Positions 1 through 8,179 of a DNA stretch of 16,404 bases are shown piece by piece (the stretch's first letter is position 1; every line of letters begins with the position of its first letter). Under the pieces are notes generated by a model. That model was not told where the DNA came from and did no database searches. It saw only the letters and a list, made by a program, of their open reading frames with translations. Where the stretch lies: the NCBI GenBank assembly GCA_900543455.1, contig UQRR01000046.1:1-16404 (forward strand), in the 5' to 3' direction. Source of the DNA: an uncultured Dialister sp. (GTDB lineage Bacteria > Bacillota > Negativicutes > Veillonellales > Dialisteraceae). The translations under genes and the position numbers were made by a program.

Positions 1-59
1 CTCGGCTACGCTCGAAATGACGATGCGCGCGAAGCGCTATCAAACCTCCGCGGCGCTTC
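1..59 (+). repeat. Dispersed repeat (TCGCTCGAAATGACGAT / CTCCGCGGCGCTT element), cut by window edge
   Basis: The string GCTCGAAATGACGAT followed by CGCTATCAAA and CTCCGCGGCGCTT recurs at 8930-8978, in part at 14661-14680, and its second half at 16363-16404. The left end is cut off by the window. The GCGGCGC at 50-56 can pair with GCGCCGC at 70-76 (7-bp stem, 13-nt loop). No coding potential was recognised. It is directly followed by a heptamer-bearing element. Confidence 0.6.
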
Positions 60-69
60 TGATTTTTAT

Positions 70-173
70 GCGCCGCACCACCATTCCTAATTTCTCATTC
101 CTAATTCCTCATTTGAGCAGAGCTTTTAAACGTAATCATGGGACGGCACGCCCCACGGGCTAACCCTTCTCCC
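70..173 (+). repeat. About 100-nt dispersed element with embedded heptamer array, copy 1 (upstream of wecB)
   Basis: Order of parts: GCGCCGCACCACC; five heptamers of ATTYCTM type at 83-117; a GAGCTTTTAAACG stretch; a short hairpin GGACG-GCA-CGCCC (141-153, one A.C mismatch); then GGGCTAACCC, which can form a small stem. The same order recurs at 10972-11070 (+) and 14372-14470 (-). All three copies lie 25-60 nt before a start codon and in the direction of that gene. It could be a promoter- or leader-carrying repeat; its function is unknown. Confidence 0.6.
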
Positions 174-230
174 AATTTCCACCCAACAACCATACAAATC
201 TCACCCATTTAAGAGAGGAATGCAAGAATC

Positions 231-1376
231 ATGATCAAAGTAATGACGATTTTCGGGACACGGCCGGAAGCCATCAAGATGGCCCCCGTCGTGAAAGAAC
301 TTTTGAAACGTCCGGACATTGATACGAAAGTCTGCCTCACCGCGCAGCATCGCGAGATGCTCGATCAGGTGGTCGATCTCTTCCATCTTCCGGTGGACTA
401 CGACCTCGACATCATGAAGAGCGGGCAGTCCCTCTACGACATCACTGCCCGTGTGCTCCGCGGGCTCGAAGATGTGCTGAAGAAGGAGAAGCCCGACTAC
501 GTACTCGTTCACGGAGATACCACGACCACCTTCACTGCCGCGCTGGCTGCTTTCTATCAGCAGATCAAGATCGGCCATGTCGAAGCCGGCCTTCGTACCG
601 GGAATCTGCTCTCGCCCTTCCCTGAAGAAGCGAACCGCCAGCTGACCGGCGTCCTCTCGAATGTGAATTTTGCTCCGACGGAAACCGCCAGAGAGAATCT
701 TCTCCGCGAGAGCAAGGACGATAAAAACATCTACGTCGTCGGCAATACCGTCATCGATGCCCTGCTTGCGACCGTCAAGAAGGACTATCATTTCGAAGAC
801 GCAGAGATCGAAGCCATCGAAGAACACAAGCGCGTGATCCTCGTGACGACACACCGCCGTGAAAATCTGGGCGCTCCGATGCACCACGTCTACCGTGCGC
901 TCCGCCGTCTGGTAGAAGCCGTGCCGGATACCGAAGTCGTCTTCCCGGTACATAGAAATCCGCTCGTGCGTGAAGCCGTTTCCGAAGAACTCGAAGGCGT
1001 AGCAGGCATCCATCTCGTCGAACCGATGGAATACGAACCATTCACCAACCTGATGGCCAGAAGCGCCATCGTCCTCACCGACTCGGGCGGCATTCAGGAA
1101 GAAGCCCCGAGCCTTGGCAAGCCCGTCCTCGTCCTTCGCGATACCACCGAACGCCCGGAAGCGGTCGAGGCAGGTACCGTGAAGCTCGTCGGCACCGATG
1201 AAGAAAAGATCTTCCATGCGGCCTATGAACTTCTCACGGATGAGAAGGCGTATAAAGCCATGGCAGAAGCAGTGAACCCATACGGGGACGGCCACTCGGC
1301 AGAGCGTATTGCGGACGCTCTTCTCTACATCGAAGGATTAAGTGATAAAAAACCGACTAAATTTATAGCCAAGTAA
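231..1376 (+). CDS. wecB: UDP-N-acetylglucosamine 2-epimerase (non-hydrolysing)
   Basis: This enzyme interconverts UDP-GlcNAc and UDP-ManNAc in the cytoplasm, supplying ManNAc for wall teichoic acid linkage units, capsule or other surface glycans. The 381 residues match the usual family length. The family signature GTRPEAIKMAPV is at 9-20, HGDTTTT at 94-100, GHVEAGLRTG at 115-124, FPEEANRQL at 130-138, THRREN at 207-212, TDSGGIQEE at 283-291 and RDTTERPEAV at 303-312. D96, E118, E132 and H208 correspond to residues regarded as catalytic in the E. coli enzyme. The ATG start is preceded by GAGAGGA. It stands just upstream of the atp operon, an arrangement seen in other Firmicutes (mnaA next to atp), so mnaA is an equally apt name. 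It is separated from atpZ by 50 nt carrying a promoter. Confidence 0.96.
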   Translation: MIKVMTIFGTRPEAIKMAPVVKELLKRPDIDTKVCLTAQHREMLDQVVDLFHLPVDYDLDIMKSGQSLYDITARVLRGLEDVLKKEKPDYVLVHGDTTTTFTAALAAFYQQIKIGHVEAGLRTGNLLSPFPEEANRQLTGVLSNVNFAPTETARENLLRESKDDKNIYVVGNTVIDALLATVKKDYHFEDAEIEAIEEHKRVILVTTHRRENLGAPMHHVYRALRRLVEAVPDTEVVFPVHRNPLVREAVSEELEGVAGIHLVEPMEYEPFTNLMARSAIVLTDSGGIQEEAPSLGKPVLVLRDTTERPEAVEAGTVKLVGTDEEKIFHAAYELLTDEKAYKAMAEAVNPYGDGHSAERIADALLYIEGLSDKKPTKFIAK

Positions 1377-1385
1377 AAATTCCTA

Positions 1386-1394
1386 TGCTATAAT
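1386..1394 (+). promoter_or_regulatory. Probable atp operon promoter (extended -10)
   Basis: TGCTATAAT, a perfect extended -10 hexamer, lies in the 50-nt gap between wecB and atpZ. No good -35 is visible 17 bp upstream (the sequence there falls in the wecB end). Transcription would start near 1401. The six other candidate promoters in this window are also AT-rich TATAAT boxes, five of them with the TGn extension. Confidence 0.6.
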
Positions 1395-1426
1395 GTACAT
1401 GTGCATTTGCATGTTTTACTTTTGAC

Positions 1427-1693
1427 ATGCTTTTTTTAGAAACCATAGCGAGAAACCAGATGGACAACAAGGGGAAACTGCCGAAGGACGATGACTGGCA
1501 TCCGCTGAGAAGTGCTGCCGTCGCATCAGGAGCAGGTCTGACCATGCTGAGCTCGATCGCTTTGGGCGTATGGGCGGGCCTCAAGGCCGATGAATGGCTG
1601 GGCATCGATCCATGGGGACTCATTCTGCTTTCTGTCATAGGAGCGGTCGGCGGTTTGTGGTCTGCAATTACACAGATATTAGGTAAGAAATGA
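1427..1693 (+). CDS. atpZ: AtpZ/AtpI-family small membrane protein of the ATP synthase operon
   Basis: A small protein with two predicted membrane helices (roughly residues 27-52 and 61-82 from this start), of the AtpZ family ('putative F0F1-ATPase subunit'). Family members sit at the head of atp operons and have been linked to Mg2+/Ca2+ transport and c-ring assembly. Signature-like residues are the SGAGLTMLSSIALGVWAGLKAD helix 1 region and the final GGLWSAITQIL helix. The start is uncertain: ATG 1427 has no visible ribosome binding site and would leave a leader of only about 26 nt, while ATG 1460 (MDNKGKLPK, 77 aa) looks more like family N-termini but also has only a weak site. It ends 1 nt before atpI starts, so translation is probably coupled. 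Confidence 0.8.
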   Translation: MLFLETIARNQMDNKGKLPKDDDWHPLRSAAVASGAGLTMLSSIALGVWAGLKADEWLGIDPWGLILLSVIGAVGGLWSAITQILGKK

Positions 1694-1694
1694 T

Positions 1695-2075
1695 ATGAAC
1701 TTCGACTTGACTTTTCCACACTATGCCAAGCGTATGACCAAGTACATCCTGGTCATCGCTGCCATCGGTGCAGCCATACTGCTTGCTTGGCAGGGCTGGG
1801 CATATGCGATTGCCTGGGGGTTGGGCTGCCTGTTTCATATCTTTTTTTTCGAGGCCATACTTTTCCTTTTCAGGAAATGGGAGAGACTCGGGAAAAGCGT
1901 AGAGTACATCGGTCGCCGTCTGGTGGTCTGTACCATGCTGCGCTTCGTTCTGGAGATTCTTCTCTGCGTGGCCGTCATCTTTTCGCCGATTGAGATCTTC
2001 GGCTTCTTAGGTGGCTTACTTACACTGCCCGTCGCTACAGTGGTGGAGCGGCTGGTCGGTTTAATTAAGGAGTAG
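1695..2075 (+). CDS. atpI: ATP synthase subunit I (AtpI family)
   Basis: A 126-residue membrane protein with about four hydrophobic segments (roughly 17-37, 38-58, 74-95, 98-118). It matches the ATP synthase I-chain type in size, hydropathy and position between atpZ and atpB. AtpI proteins are not part of the finished enzyme; in characterised species they help assemble the c-ring. The RYRR-like basic loop around WERLGKSVEYIGRR lies on the cytoplasmic side by the positive-inside rule. The start codon follows the atpZ stop (TGA) by one base and has GGTAAGAAATGAT as a modest ribosome site. The stop is TAG. Confidence 0.8.
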   Translation: MNFDLTFPHYAKRMTKYILVIAAIGAAILLAWQGWAYAIAWGLGCLFHIFFFEAILFLFRKWERLGKSVEYIGRRLVVCTMLRFVLEILLCVAVIFSPIEIFGFLGGLLTLPVATVVERLVGLIKE

Positions 2076-2113
2076 TTTTCTTGATATCCTTGTAAGAGAA
2101 AGGGGGTGAGAAT

Positions 2114-2779
2114 ATGCATCTTCATACGGGTACACATGTTGTAGAGCAGCTCTTTGGTATGTCTGTAAATATGGATACGCTTTTTACCACGTGGCTTACT
2201 GCCATCATTGTCTTCATCGCCGTATTTGCAGCGACCAGAGGCAGATCCCTGATCCCGGGGGGCTGGCAGAATGTGATCGAAATGGTGATCGAAGGTCTTT
2301 GCTCTCAGTTTGAAAGCAATGTCGGGTCGAAATACCGTCAGGTAGCGACCGTCCTTCTGACACTGTTCCTCTTCATCTTCACTGCGAACCAGATCGGCCT
2401 TCTGCCGACAGAACACCTGACTGCGTCCCCGACGAATGACGTGAATACCACGCTGGGTCTGGCGATTGCCGGCTCGCTCATCACGCACTTCTACTTCATC
2501 AAGTGCAAGGGATTTGGACACTGGGCTTCCCATTTCTTCAAACCGTTCCCGGTATTCGTCGTTATGAATCTGCTCGAAGAAGTCTCCAAGCCTATTACGC
2601 TGGCTATGCGTCTATTCGGCAACATTCTCGCAGGCGAAATTCTGCTGGAAATCCTGTATTTCCTCTGCCCATGGCTCGTACCTATGATCTGGATCGCCGT
2701 TTCGTTATTCATCGGTCTGGTTCAGGCATACATTTTCACCACCCTGACATCTGTATACATGAAGGAAAGCGTCGACTGA
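2114..2779 (+). CDS. atpB: F0F1 ATP synthase subunit a
   Basis: Stator a subunit of the Fo membrane sector, forming the two ion half-channels against the c-ring. It has 221 residues, usual for Firmicutes. The hallmark LAMRLFGNILAGE is at 163-175, with the essential arginine at R166; LLEEVSKPITL precedes it (153-163) and the last helix carries LVQAYIFTTLTSVYM (202-216, with Q204). Five or six transmembrane segments are visible. The start is set by AGGGGGTG about 8 nt upstream. It is followed by a 150-nt non-coding gap before atpE, the largest gap inside the operon. Confidence 0.97.
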   Translation: MHLHTGTHVVEQLFGMSVNMDTLFTTWLTAIIVFIAVFAATRGRSLIPGGWQNVIEMVIEGLCSQFESNVGSKYRQVATVLLTLFLFIFTANQIGLLPTEHLTASPTNDVNTTLGLAIAGSLITHFYFIKCKGFGHWASHFFKPFPVFVVMNLLEEVSKPITLAMRLFGNILAGEILLEILYFLCPWLVPMIWIAVSLFIGLVQAYIFTTLTSVYMKESVD

Positions 2780-2857
2780 CCGGCATCAGAAAACAGGGAA
2801 AGCGCACCGCCGCTTCAAACCGGTACGGCACCGTCCGTCCAAACGGCAACTCACATG

Positions 2858-2882
2858 GCCCTGCCTGACCAATCCACAGGGC
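2858..2882 (+). promoter_or_regulatory. Stem-loop in the atpB-atpE intergenic leader
   Basis: The 150 nt between atpB and atpE encode nothing convincing. They hold a hairpin GCCCTG (2858-2863) with CAGGGC (2877-2882) and a CGGTACGGCACCG stem near 2821-2833, and end in a very strong TAGGAGGA site (2913-2920). The c subunit is needed at about ten copies per enzyme, so a structured leader that raises atpE translation or protects an mRNA end is plausible. A TATAAT at 2903-2908 has no -35 partner. Confidence 0.35.
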
Positions 2883-2929
2883 AGAGAGCCGAAAATCATT
2901 TTTATAATTCTCTAGGAGGAATTAACATC

Positions 2930-3181
2930 ATGGATCAGACTATCGTTGCACAGTATTCCCTTATCGCAGCAGCACTCATCGCTTGCGTTGCAGCTCTTGC
3001 AGCAGCATTCTCCGACTCCAGAGCCGCTTGCAAAGCTCTCGAAGGCATGACCCGTCAGCCGGAAATCGCTGGTAAACTGTTCACCAACATGCTCGTTGCT
3101 ATCGGCCTTATCGAATCTATTCCGATTATCGCTATCGTTATCGCTCTCGTACTCGTATTCGCTAACCCATTCCTGAAATAA
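2930..3181 (+). CDS. atpE: F0F1 ATP synthase subunit c (atypical helix 1)
   Basis: Ion-carrying rotor subunit, 83 residues, two membrane helices joined by the polar loop TRQPE (41-45). The ion-binding carboxylate is E62 in GLIESIPII (59-67). ATG 2930 was chosen over an upstream in-frame ATG at 2855 because AGGAGGA (2914-2920) sits at ideal spacing and the protein then has normal c length. Unusually, helix 1 lacks the conserved GxGxGxGxG packing motif: the aligned positions are A24, A26, S28, S30 and A32 (segment AAAFSDSRAAC). D29 matches the Asp of the common GDG motif. The TRQPE loop, E62 and the C-terminal FANPF are normal, so it is probably functional. The Na+ signature Glu-Ser-Thr is ESI here, so coupling ion is unresolved. 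Confidence 0.95.
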   Translation: MDQTIVAQYSLIAAALIACVAALAAAFSDSRAACKALEGMTRQPEIAGKLFTNMLVAIGLIESIPIIAIVIALVLVFANPFLK

Positions 3182-3235
3182 TTATTCCTGCTTATCGATT
3201 GATAATTAAGGAATAGCCTTGAAGGAGGGAACGAA

Positions 3236-3730
3236 TTGGTAGAACTGAATGGTACACTGCTGATTCAGATCATCAACTTTATTATTCTCTGTGCTATTCT
3301 TGGCCATTTCTGCTACAAGCCGGTACTCAAAGTACTCGACGACCGCAAAGCTCGTATTAAAAACGACCTGGACAGCGCTGCCCAGTCCAAGGCTGCTGCT
3401 GAAGAGCTGAAAGTCAGCTACGAAGCCCAGCTGAAAGACGCACAGGCAAAAGCCCAGGAAATTGTGGACAAAGCAGTCAAGGAAGCCAAGGTGCAGGCGC
3501 AGGCACAGATTGATGAAGCCCATGCATCTATCGCTAAAGCAAAGGAACAGGCCAGCCAGCAGATCGAAAGAGAACGCAAGGATGCTCTGGAAGATTTGAA
3601 GGCTCAGGTGGCAGTCCTTTCCTGCGATATTGCAGCCAAGATCATCAGCAAGAACATGACGCCGGACGCCAACGACCGGCTCATCGCAGAAAGCATCGCA
3701 AAGCTGGATGCTAAAAAAGCAGGTAAATAA
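3236..3730 (+). CDS. atpF: F0F1 ATP synthase subunit b
   Basis: Peripheral stalk b subunit: one N-terminal membrane helix (about residues 6-26) followed by a long Ala/Lys/Glu-rich coiled coil (about 35-150) that reaches up to F1 and binds delta. The 164 residues are the usual length. The start is TTG at 3236, supported by GGAGGG 6 nt upstream; there is no in-frame ATG near the membrane segment. VLDDRKARIKNDLDSA (33-48) right after the membrane helix is typical of b. It ends 2 nt before atpH. Confidence 0.96.
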   Translation: MVELNGTLLIQIINFIILCAILGHFCYKPVLKVLDDRKARIKNDLDSAAQSKAAAEELKVSYEAQLKDAQAKAQEIVDKAVKEAKVQAQAQIDEAHASIAKAKEQASQQIERERKDALEDLKAQVAVLSCDIAAKIISKNMTPDANDRLIAESIAKLDAKKAGK

Positions 3731-3732
3731 TC

Positions 3733-4278
3733 ATGGATAAGAACGTAATCCTTGCAAAGAAATACGGTCGCGCCATCTATGAAATCGCTGCTGAACAGAA
3801 CAGCTTGGAAAAAACGGAAGAAGAACTTCACCTGATCGCAGACGCCATCAAGGAACATGCGGATCTGAAGGAGCTTCTTTTCCATCCTCTGCTTGCAAAG
3901 GATGTCAAGAAAGATACGATTAAGAAATTATTTGCAGATAAGGTTCAGCCTGTCGTTCTGCAGTTCTGCTATGTCGTAATCGACAGAGACCGCATTACCG
4001 ACTTCCCCGCTATGGTAGACGTATATACGACTCTTGCGCATCATGGCATGGGCATCGAAGAAGCTGTGGTAACCTCCGCACTCCCGATGACCAAGTCCCA
4101 GGTGGAAGCATTGAAAGCGAAACTCTCCGAAATTACAGGGAAGAAGATTCTCATGAAGCAGAAAGTGGACACGGCGCTGATTGGCGGGTTCACCGTTCAA
4201 GTGGGCGACCGCCTGATCGATGGGTCCGTAGCCAGACAGCTGCAGACACTGAAAGCTATTATGATGCAAAGAGATTGA
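3733..4278 (+). CDS. atpH: F0F1 ATP synthase subunit delta
   Basis: Delta (OSCP-like) subunit that joins the b stalk to the top of the alpha3beta3 hexamer. It has 181 residues. The N-terminal helical bundle (about 1-105) starts with ILAKKYGRAIYEIA, a family hallmark. The C-terminal part carries the conserved IGGFTVQVGDRLIDGSVARQL (about 154-174). It begins 2 nt after atpF and is followed after 15 nt by atpA, so it is co-transcribed and probably translationally coupled. Confidence 0.96.
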   Translation: MDKNVILAKKYGRAIYEIAAEQNSLEKTEEELHLIADAIKEHADLKELLFHPLLAKDVKKDTIKKLFADKVQPVVLQFCYVVIDRDRITDFPAMVDVYTTLAHHGMGIEEAVVTSALPMTKSQVEALKAKLSEITGKKILMKQKVDTALIGGFTVQVGDRLIDGSVARQLQTLKAIMMQRD

Positions 4279-4293
4279 GGTGACTTCTAGGAA

Positions 4294-5826
4294 ATGAAAA
4301 TCAGTTCAGATGAAATTACATCTGTCATTAAAAAACAGATTGAAAACTACAAAGTAGACCTCAATGTCGATGAAGTTGGTACGGTTCTTGAAGTCGGCGA
4401 CGGTATCGCTCATATCTATGGGCTCGAAAACTGCATGGCCGGCGAACTGCTTGAACTGCCTAACGGCGTATATGGCATGGCTCTTAACCTGGAAGAAAGC
4501 AACGTAGGTGCCGTTCTTCTGGGCCGCGCTGAAACCATTAAAGAAGGCGACACAGTCAAGAGAACAGGCCGTCTGATGCAGGTCCCGGTAGGGGACGCTG
4601 TTATCGGCCGCGTTGTCAATGCACTGGGCCAGCCGATCGATGGCAAAGGCGAAATCAAGACCGCCGAATTCCGCGACATTGAAATTAAAGCACCGGGCAT
4701 TGCTGACAGACAGCCAGTCAATGTACCGCTGCAGACTGGTCTGAAATGTATCGACTCCATGGTTCCGATCGGCCGTGGTCAGCGTGAACTTATCATCGGT
4801 GACCGTGGTACCGGTAAAACCGCTATCGGTATCGATACCATTCTGAACCAGAAGGGTCAGAACGTTATTTGTATTTATGTATCCATCGGCCAGAAAAACT
4901 CCAACGTCGTTCGTGTATACGAAAGACTGAAGCAGGCTGGCGCTATGGACTACTCCATCATCGTCCACGCAGGCGCATCCGAAGGCTCCCCGATGCAGTA
5001 CCTGGCACCATACTCCGGTGTCTCCATTGCGGAATACTTCATGCATCAGGGCAAAGACGTCCTCATCATTTATGATGACCTCTCCAAGCACGCTGTCGCA
5101 TACCGTGCTATGTCCCTGCTGCTCCGTCGTCCACCAGGACGTGAAGCTTACCCAGGCGACGTATTCTACCTGCACTCCAGACTGCTGGAACGTGCTGCCC
5201 GTCTTTCCAAAGAACTCGGCGGCGGCTCTATCACCGCTCTTCCGATCATCGAAACTCTGGCAGGCGACGTAGGTGCATACATCCCGACCAACGTTATTTC
5301 CATCACCGACGGTCAGATCTACCTCGAAACCGCACTCTTCTACTCCGGTATCCGTCCGGCTATCAATGTCGGCCTCTCCGTATCCCGTGTAGGCGGTTCC
5401 GCACAGATCAAAGCGATGAAACAGGTCGCAGGTACCCTGCGTCTGGACCTCGCTCAGTATCGCGAACTCGCAGCATTTGCTCAGTTCGGCTCCGACCTCG
5501 ACGCTGCCACCAAGGCACAGATCGACCGCGGCCAGAGAACCACAGAAATCCTGAAACAGCCACAGTACTCCCCATACCCGGTCGAAGATCAGGTACAGGC
5601 GATCTATGTAGCCGTCAACGGATACCTGGACGATGTAGAAGTCAATGAAGTCGTTGATTTCGAACATCAGATTCTCGCATTCCTCCACAGCAGCCATCCG
5701 GAAATCGGCGAAGACATCATCAAGAATAAGAAACTGACTGATGAAAACGAAGAAAGACTGAAAGCTGCTATTGTTGAATTCAAAGAACGCTACAACGCAA
5801 AAAAGTCTGAAACGGTAGAGGGGTGA
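4294..5826 (+). CDS. atpA: F0F1 ATP synthase subunit alpha
   Basis: Non-catalytic nucleotide-binding subunit of F1, 510 residues. Beta-barrel domain about 1-95, P-loop GDRGTGKT at 169-176, RRPPGREAYPGDVFYLHSRLLERAAR-type region at 278-303, and the arginine finger R365 in SVSRVGGSAQ (362-371), which completes the catalytic site of the neighbouring beta. The C-terminal helical domain is about 380-510. Its stop overlaps the ribosome site of atpG. Codon use is strongly biased toward a few codons, as expected for a highly expressed gene; this bias also makes long open frames on the opposite strand. Confidence 0.98.
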   Translation: MKISSDEITSVIKKQIENYKVDLNVDEVGTVLEVGDGIAHIYGLENCMAGELLELPNGVYGMALNLEESNVGAVLLGRAETIKEGDTVKRTGRLMQVPVGDAVIGRVVNALGQPIDGKGEIKTAEFRDIEIKAPGIADRQPVNVPLQTGLKCIDSMVPIGRGQRELIIGDRGTGKTAIGIDTILNQKGQNVICIYVSIGQKNSNVVRVYERLKQAGAMDYSIIVHAGASEGSPMQYLAPYSGVSIAEYFMHQGKDVLIIYDDLSKHAVAYRAMSLLLRRPPGREAYPGDVFYLHSRLLERAARLSKELGGGSITALPIIETLAGDVGAYIPTNVISITDGQIYLETALFYSGIRPAINVGLSVSRVGGSAQIKAMKQVAGTLRLDLAQYRELAAFAQFGSDLDAATKAQIDRGQRTTEILKQPQYSPYPVEDQVQAIYVAVNGYLDDVEVNEVVDFEHQILAFLHSSHPEIGEDIIKNKKLTDENEERLKAAIVEFKERYNAKKSETVEG

Positions 5827-5831
5827 TCTGA

Positions 5832-6707
5832 TTGGAAAGTACGCGTGATATAAAAGGGCGCATTAAATCTGTCACCAACATCCAGCAGATCACAAAAGCA
5901 ATGAAGATGGTCGCCGCAGCCCGTCTGCGTAAAGCAGAAGAAAAAGCAAACGGCTCCCGTCCCTATGCTGAAAAAATCGGAGAGCTTCTGCGCCGTGCTT
6001 CTTCGGTAACACCCGGTTTCACCAGCCCGCTCTTTAGAACAGGCAAAGTGAAGAAGGTCGGCTATCTTGTCATCAGTGCAGATAAAGGCCTCGCCGGTGC
6101 TTATAACTCCAATGTTATGAAGCAGACCTTAAGTGAAATCTCCGGTAAGGATCGGTCAGAGTATGCACTCTACGTGTGCGGCAAGCAGGGAAGAAACTAC
6201 CTGAAATTCCGCGGCTATGATCTGGATTCCTATCATTTCGGCTTTTCTGACAAACCGTCGGCACAGGACTCCATCGCTCTTGCAAAAGAAATGGTGGACT
6301 ACTTCACCAAAGAAGAAGTCGACGAAGTCTACATTATTTACACTAAATTCATCACTGCTCTCCGCCAGCAGGTGAAGGTACAGAAATTACTTCCTGTCGA
6401 ATCGCCGAAGGCAGAAGCAGGCGAAGCAGATAAAGAACCATCCGTGGATGATGAATACATCTTCCTGCCGGATGCAGGCACAGTCCTTTCCAAGCTGCTT
6501 CCTGAATATGTACAGGTGCAGGTTTACAACGCCATGCTCCAGTCCGCTGCCTCCGAACTTGGCAGCCGAATGGCAGCTATGTCCGCTGCAACCGACAACG
6601 CGACCGAAAGAATCGCCGACCTCAACCTTACGTACAACAAAGCACGTCAGGCACAGGTCACCAACGAAATTTCCGAAATCGTCGGCGGTGCAGCTGCGCT
6701 TGAATAA
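5832..6707 (+). CDS. atpG: F0F1 ATP synthase subunit gamma
   Basis: Central rotor shaft of F1, 291 residues. The N-terminal coiled-coil helix holds RDIKGRIKSVTNIQQITKAMKMVAAARLRKA (5-35), the family hallmark; the C-terminal helix has ATERIADLNLTYNKARQAQVTNEISEIVGGA (about 258-288). The middle Rossmann-like domain has a longer acidic loop (about 192-206, EAGEADKEPSVDDE). The start is TTG at 5832, with GAGGGGTGA overlapping the atpA stop; MESTRDI is the natural N-terminus. Confidence 0.97.
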   Translation: MESTRDIKGRIKSVTNIQQITKAMKMVAAARLRKAEEKANGSRPYAEKIGELLRRASSVTPGFTSPLFRTGKVKKVGYLVISADKGLAGAYNSNVMKQTLSEISGKDRSEYALYVCGKQGRNYLKFRGYDLDSYHFGFSDKPSAQDSIALAKEMVDYFTKEEVDEVYIIYTKFITALRQQVKVQKLLPVESPKAEAGEADKEPSVDDEYIFLPDAGTVLSKLLPEYVQVQVYNAMLQSAASELGSRMAAMSAATDNATERIADLNLTYNKARQAQVTNEISEIVGGAAALE

Positions 6708-6742
6708 ACCCGCATAAAGAATTTAAGGAGGAATGCTTCTTC

Positions 6743-8176
6743 ATGGCAAATGAAAAGGAGATGCAGGTAGGTAAAGTAGTCCAGATCATCGGCGCAGTCG
6801 TAGATATTGCATTCGATGACGACAAAGAACTCCCTGCTATCTATAACGCAATCCATGTAAAAGATGATAAATCCGGCGTTCCTGTTGATGTTATCTGTGA
6901 AACCATGCAGCACCTCGGCGACGGCGTCGTCCGTGCCGTAGCTATGAGCTCCACAGATGGCATGGTACGTGGAATGAAAGCAGTCGACACCGGCCGTGCT
7001 ATTGCAGCACCGGTAGGCGACGGCTGCCTTGGACGTATTTTCAACGTTCTCGGACAGACAGTAGATAACGATCCGGCCAAAGTACCGGCATCCGACTACT
7101 GGCCGATTCATCGCCCGGCACCGGCCTTCAAAGACCAGTCCCCGGCAGCTGAAATTTTCGAAACCGGCATCAAAGTCGTCGACCTGATCTGCCCATACGC
7201 AAAAGGCGGTAAGATCGGTCTGTTCGGCGGTGCAGGCGTAGGTAAGACAGTCCTGATTCAGGAACTGATCCACAACGTAGCCACCGAACATGATGGCTGC
7301 TCCGTATTCTGCGGCGTAGGCGAACGTACCCGTGAAGGCAACGACCTCTGGGGCGAAATGAAAGACTCCGGCGTCCTGAACAAGGTAGCACTGGTATACG
7401 GCCAGATGAACGAACCTCCGGGAGCTCGTATGAGAGTCGCCCTGACAGGTCTGACCATGGCTGAATACTTCCGTGATAAACAGGGCCAGGACGTACTGCT
7501 CTTCGTCGACAACATTTTCCGTTTCGTACAGGCAGGCTCCGAAGTATCCGCACTGCTCGGCCGTATGCCGTCTGCCGTAGGTTACCAGCCAACGCTCGCA
7601 ACCGATATCGGCGAACTGCAGGAACGAATCACTTCCACCAAGACCGGTTCCATCACCTCCATTCAGGCGGTATATGTACCGGCCGATGACCTCACCGACC
7701 CGGCTCCGGCTGGCGTATTCACCCATCTGGATGCTACCACGGTACTGAACCGTTCCATCGCCGAACTGGGTATTTACCCGGCAGTCGATCCGCTGGACTC
7801 CACTTCCCGTATCCTTGATCCGAACGTACTCGGCGAGGAACACTACGAAGTAGCCCGCGGCGTACAGGCTATTCTGCAGCGCTACAAAGAACTGCAGGAT
7901 ATCATCGCCATCCTCGGTATGGAAGAACTTTCTGATGACGACAAGGTCATCGTTGCCCGCGCAAGAAAGATCCAGAGATTCCTGTCTCAGCCGTTCTTCG
8001 TAGCTGAACAGTTCACAGGCTCCCCAGGTAGATATGTACCGCTGAAGGAAACCATCAGAGGCTTCAAGGAAATCCTTGCAGGCCAGCACGATGATATGCC
8101 TGAAGGCGCATTCTACATGGTCGGCACAATTGATGAAGCAATCGAAAAGGCTGAAAAGATGAAGAAAGGGGAATAA
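6743..8176 (+). CDS. atpD: F0F1 ATP synthase subunit beta
   Basis: Catalytic subunit of F1, 477 residues. P-loop GGAGVGKT at 162-169, catalytic glutamate E194 in GVGERTREGND, Walker B region LLFVDNIFRF at 252-261, ALLGRMPSAVGYQPTLA at 270-286. The DELSEED contact loop reads MEELSDDDK (393-401), still strongly acidic. Start supported by AAGGAGGAAT upstream. DLW replaces the more usual DLY after the catalytic motif, and a Val replaces Thr in NIFRFVQAG; neither should disable the enzyme. It is followed after 3 nt by atpC. Confidence 0.98.
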   Translation: MANEKEMQVGKVVQIIGAVVDIAFDDDKELPAIYNAIHVKDDKSGVPVDVICETMQHLGDGVVRAVAMSSTDGMVRGMKAVDTGRAIAAPVGDGCLGRIFNVLGQTVDNDPAKVPASDYWPIHRPAPAFKDQSPAAEIFETGIKVVDLICPYAKGGKIGLFGGAGVGKTVLIQELIHNVATEHDGCSVFCGVGERTREGNDLWGEMKDSGVLNKVALVYGQMNEPPGARMRVALTGLTMAEYFRDKQGQDVLLFVDNIFRFVQAGSEVSALLGRMPSAVGYQPTLATDIGELQERITSTKTGSITSIQAVYVPADDLTDPAPAGVFTHLDATTVLNRSIAELGIYPAVDPLDSTSRILDPNVLGEEHYEVARGVQAILQRYKELQDIIAILGMEELSDDDKVIVARARKIQRFLSQPFFVAEQFTGSPGRYVPLKETIRGFKEILAGQHDDMPEGAFYMVGTIDEAIEKAEKMKKGE

Positions 8177-8179
8177 GCC

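Noticed and set aside
2855..2929. Longer atpE starting at ATG 2855 (108 aa)
   Set aside because: The extra 25 residues would be translated through the hairpin and ribosome site; ATG 2930 has AGGAGGA and normal c-subunit length.
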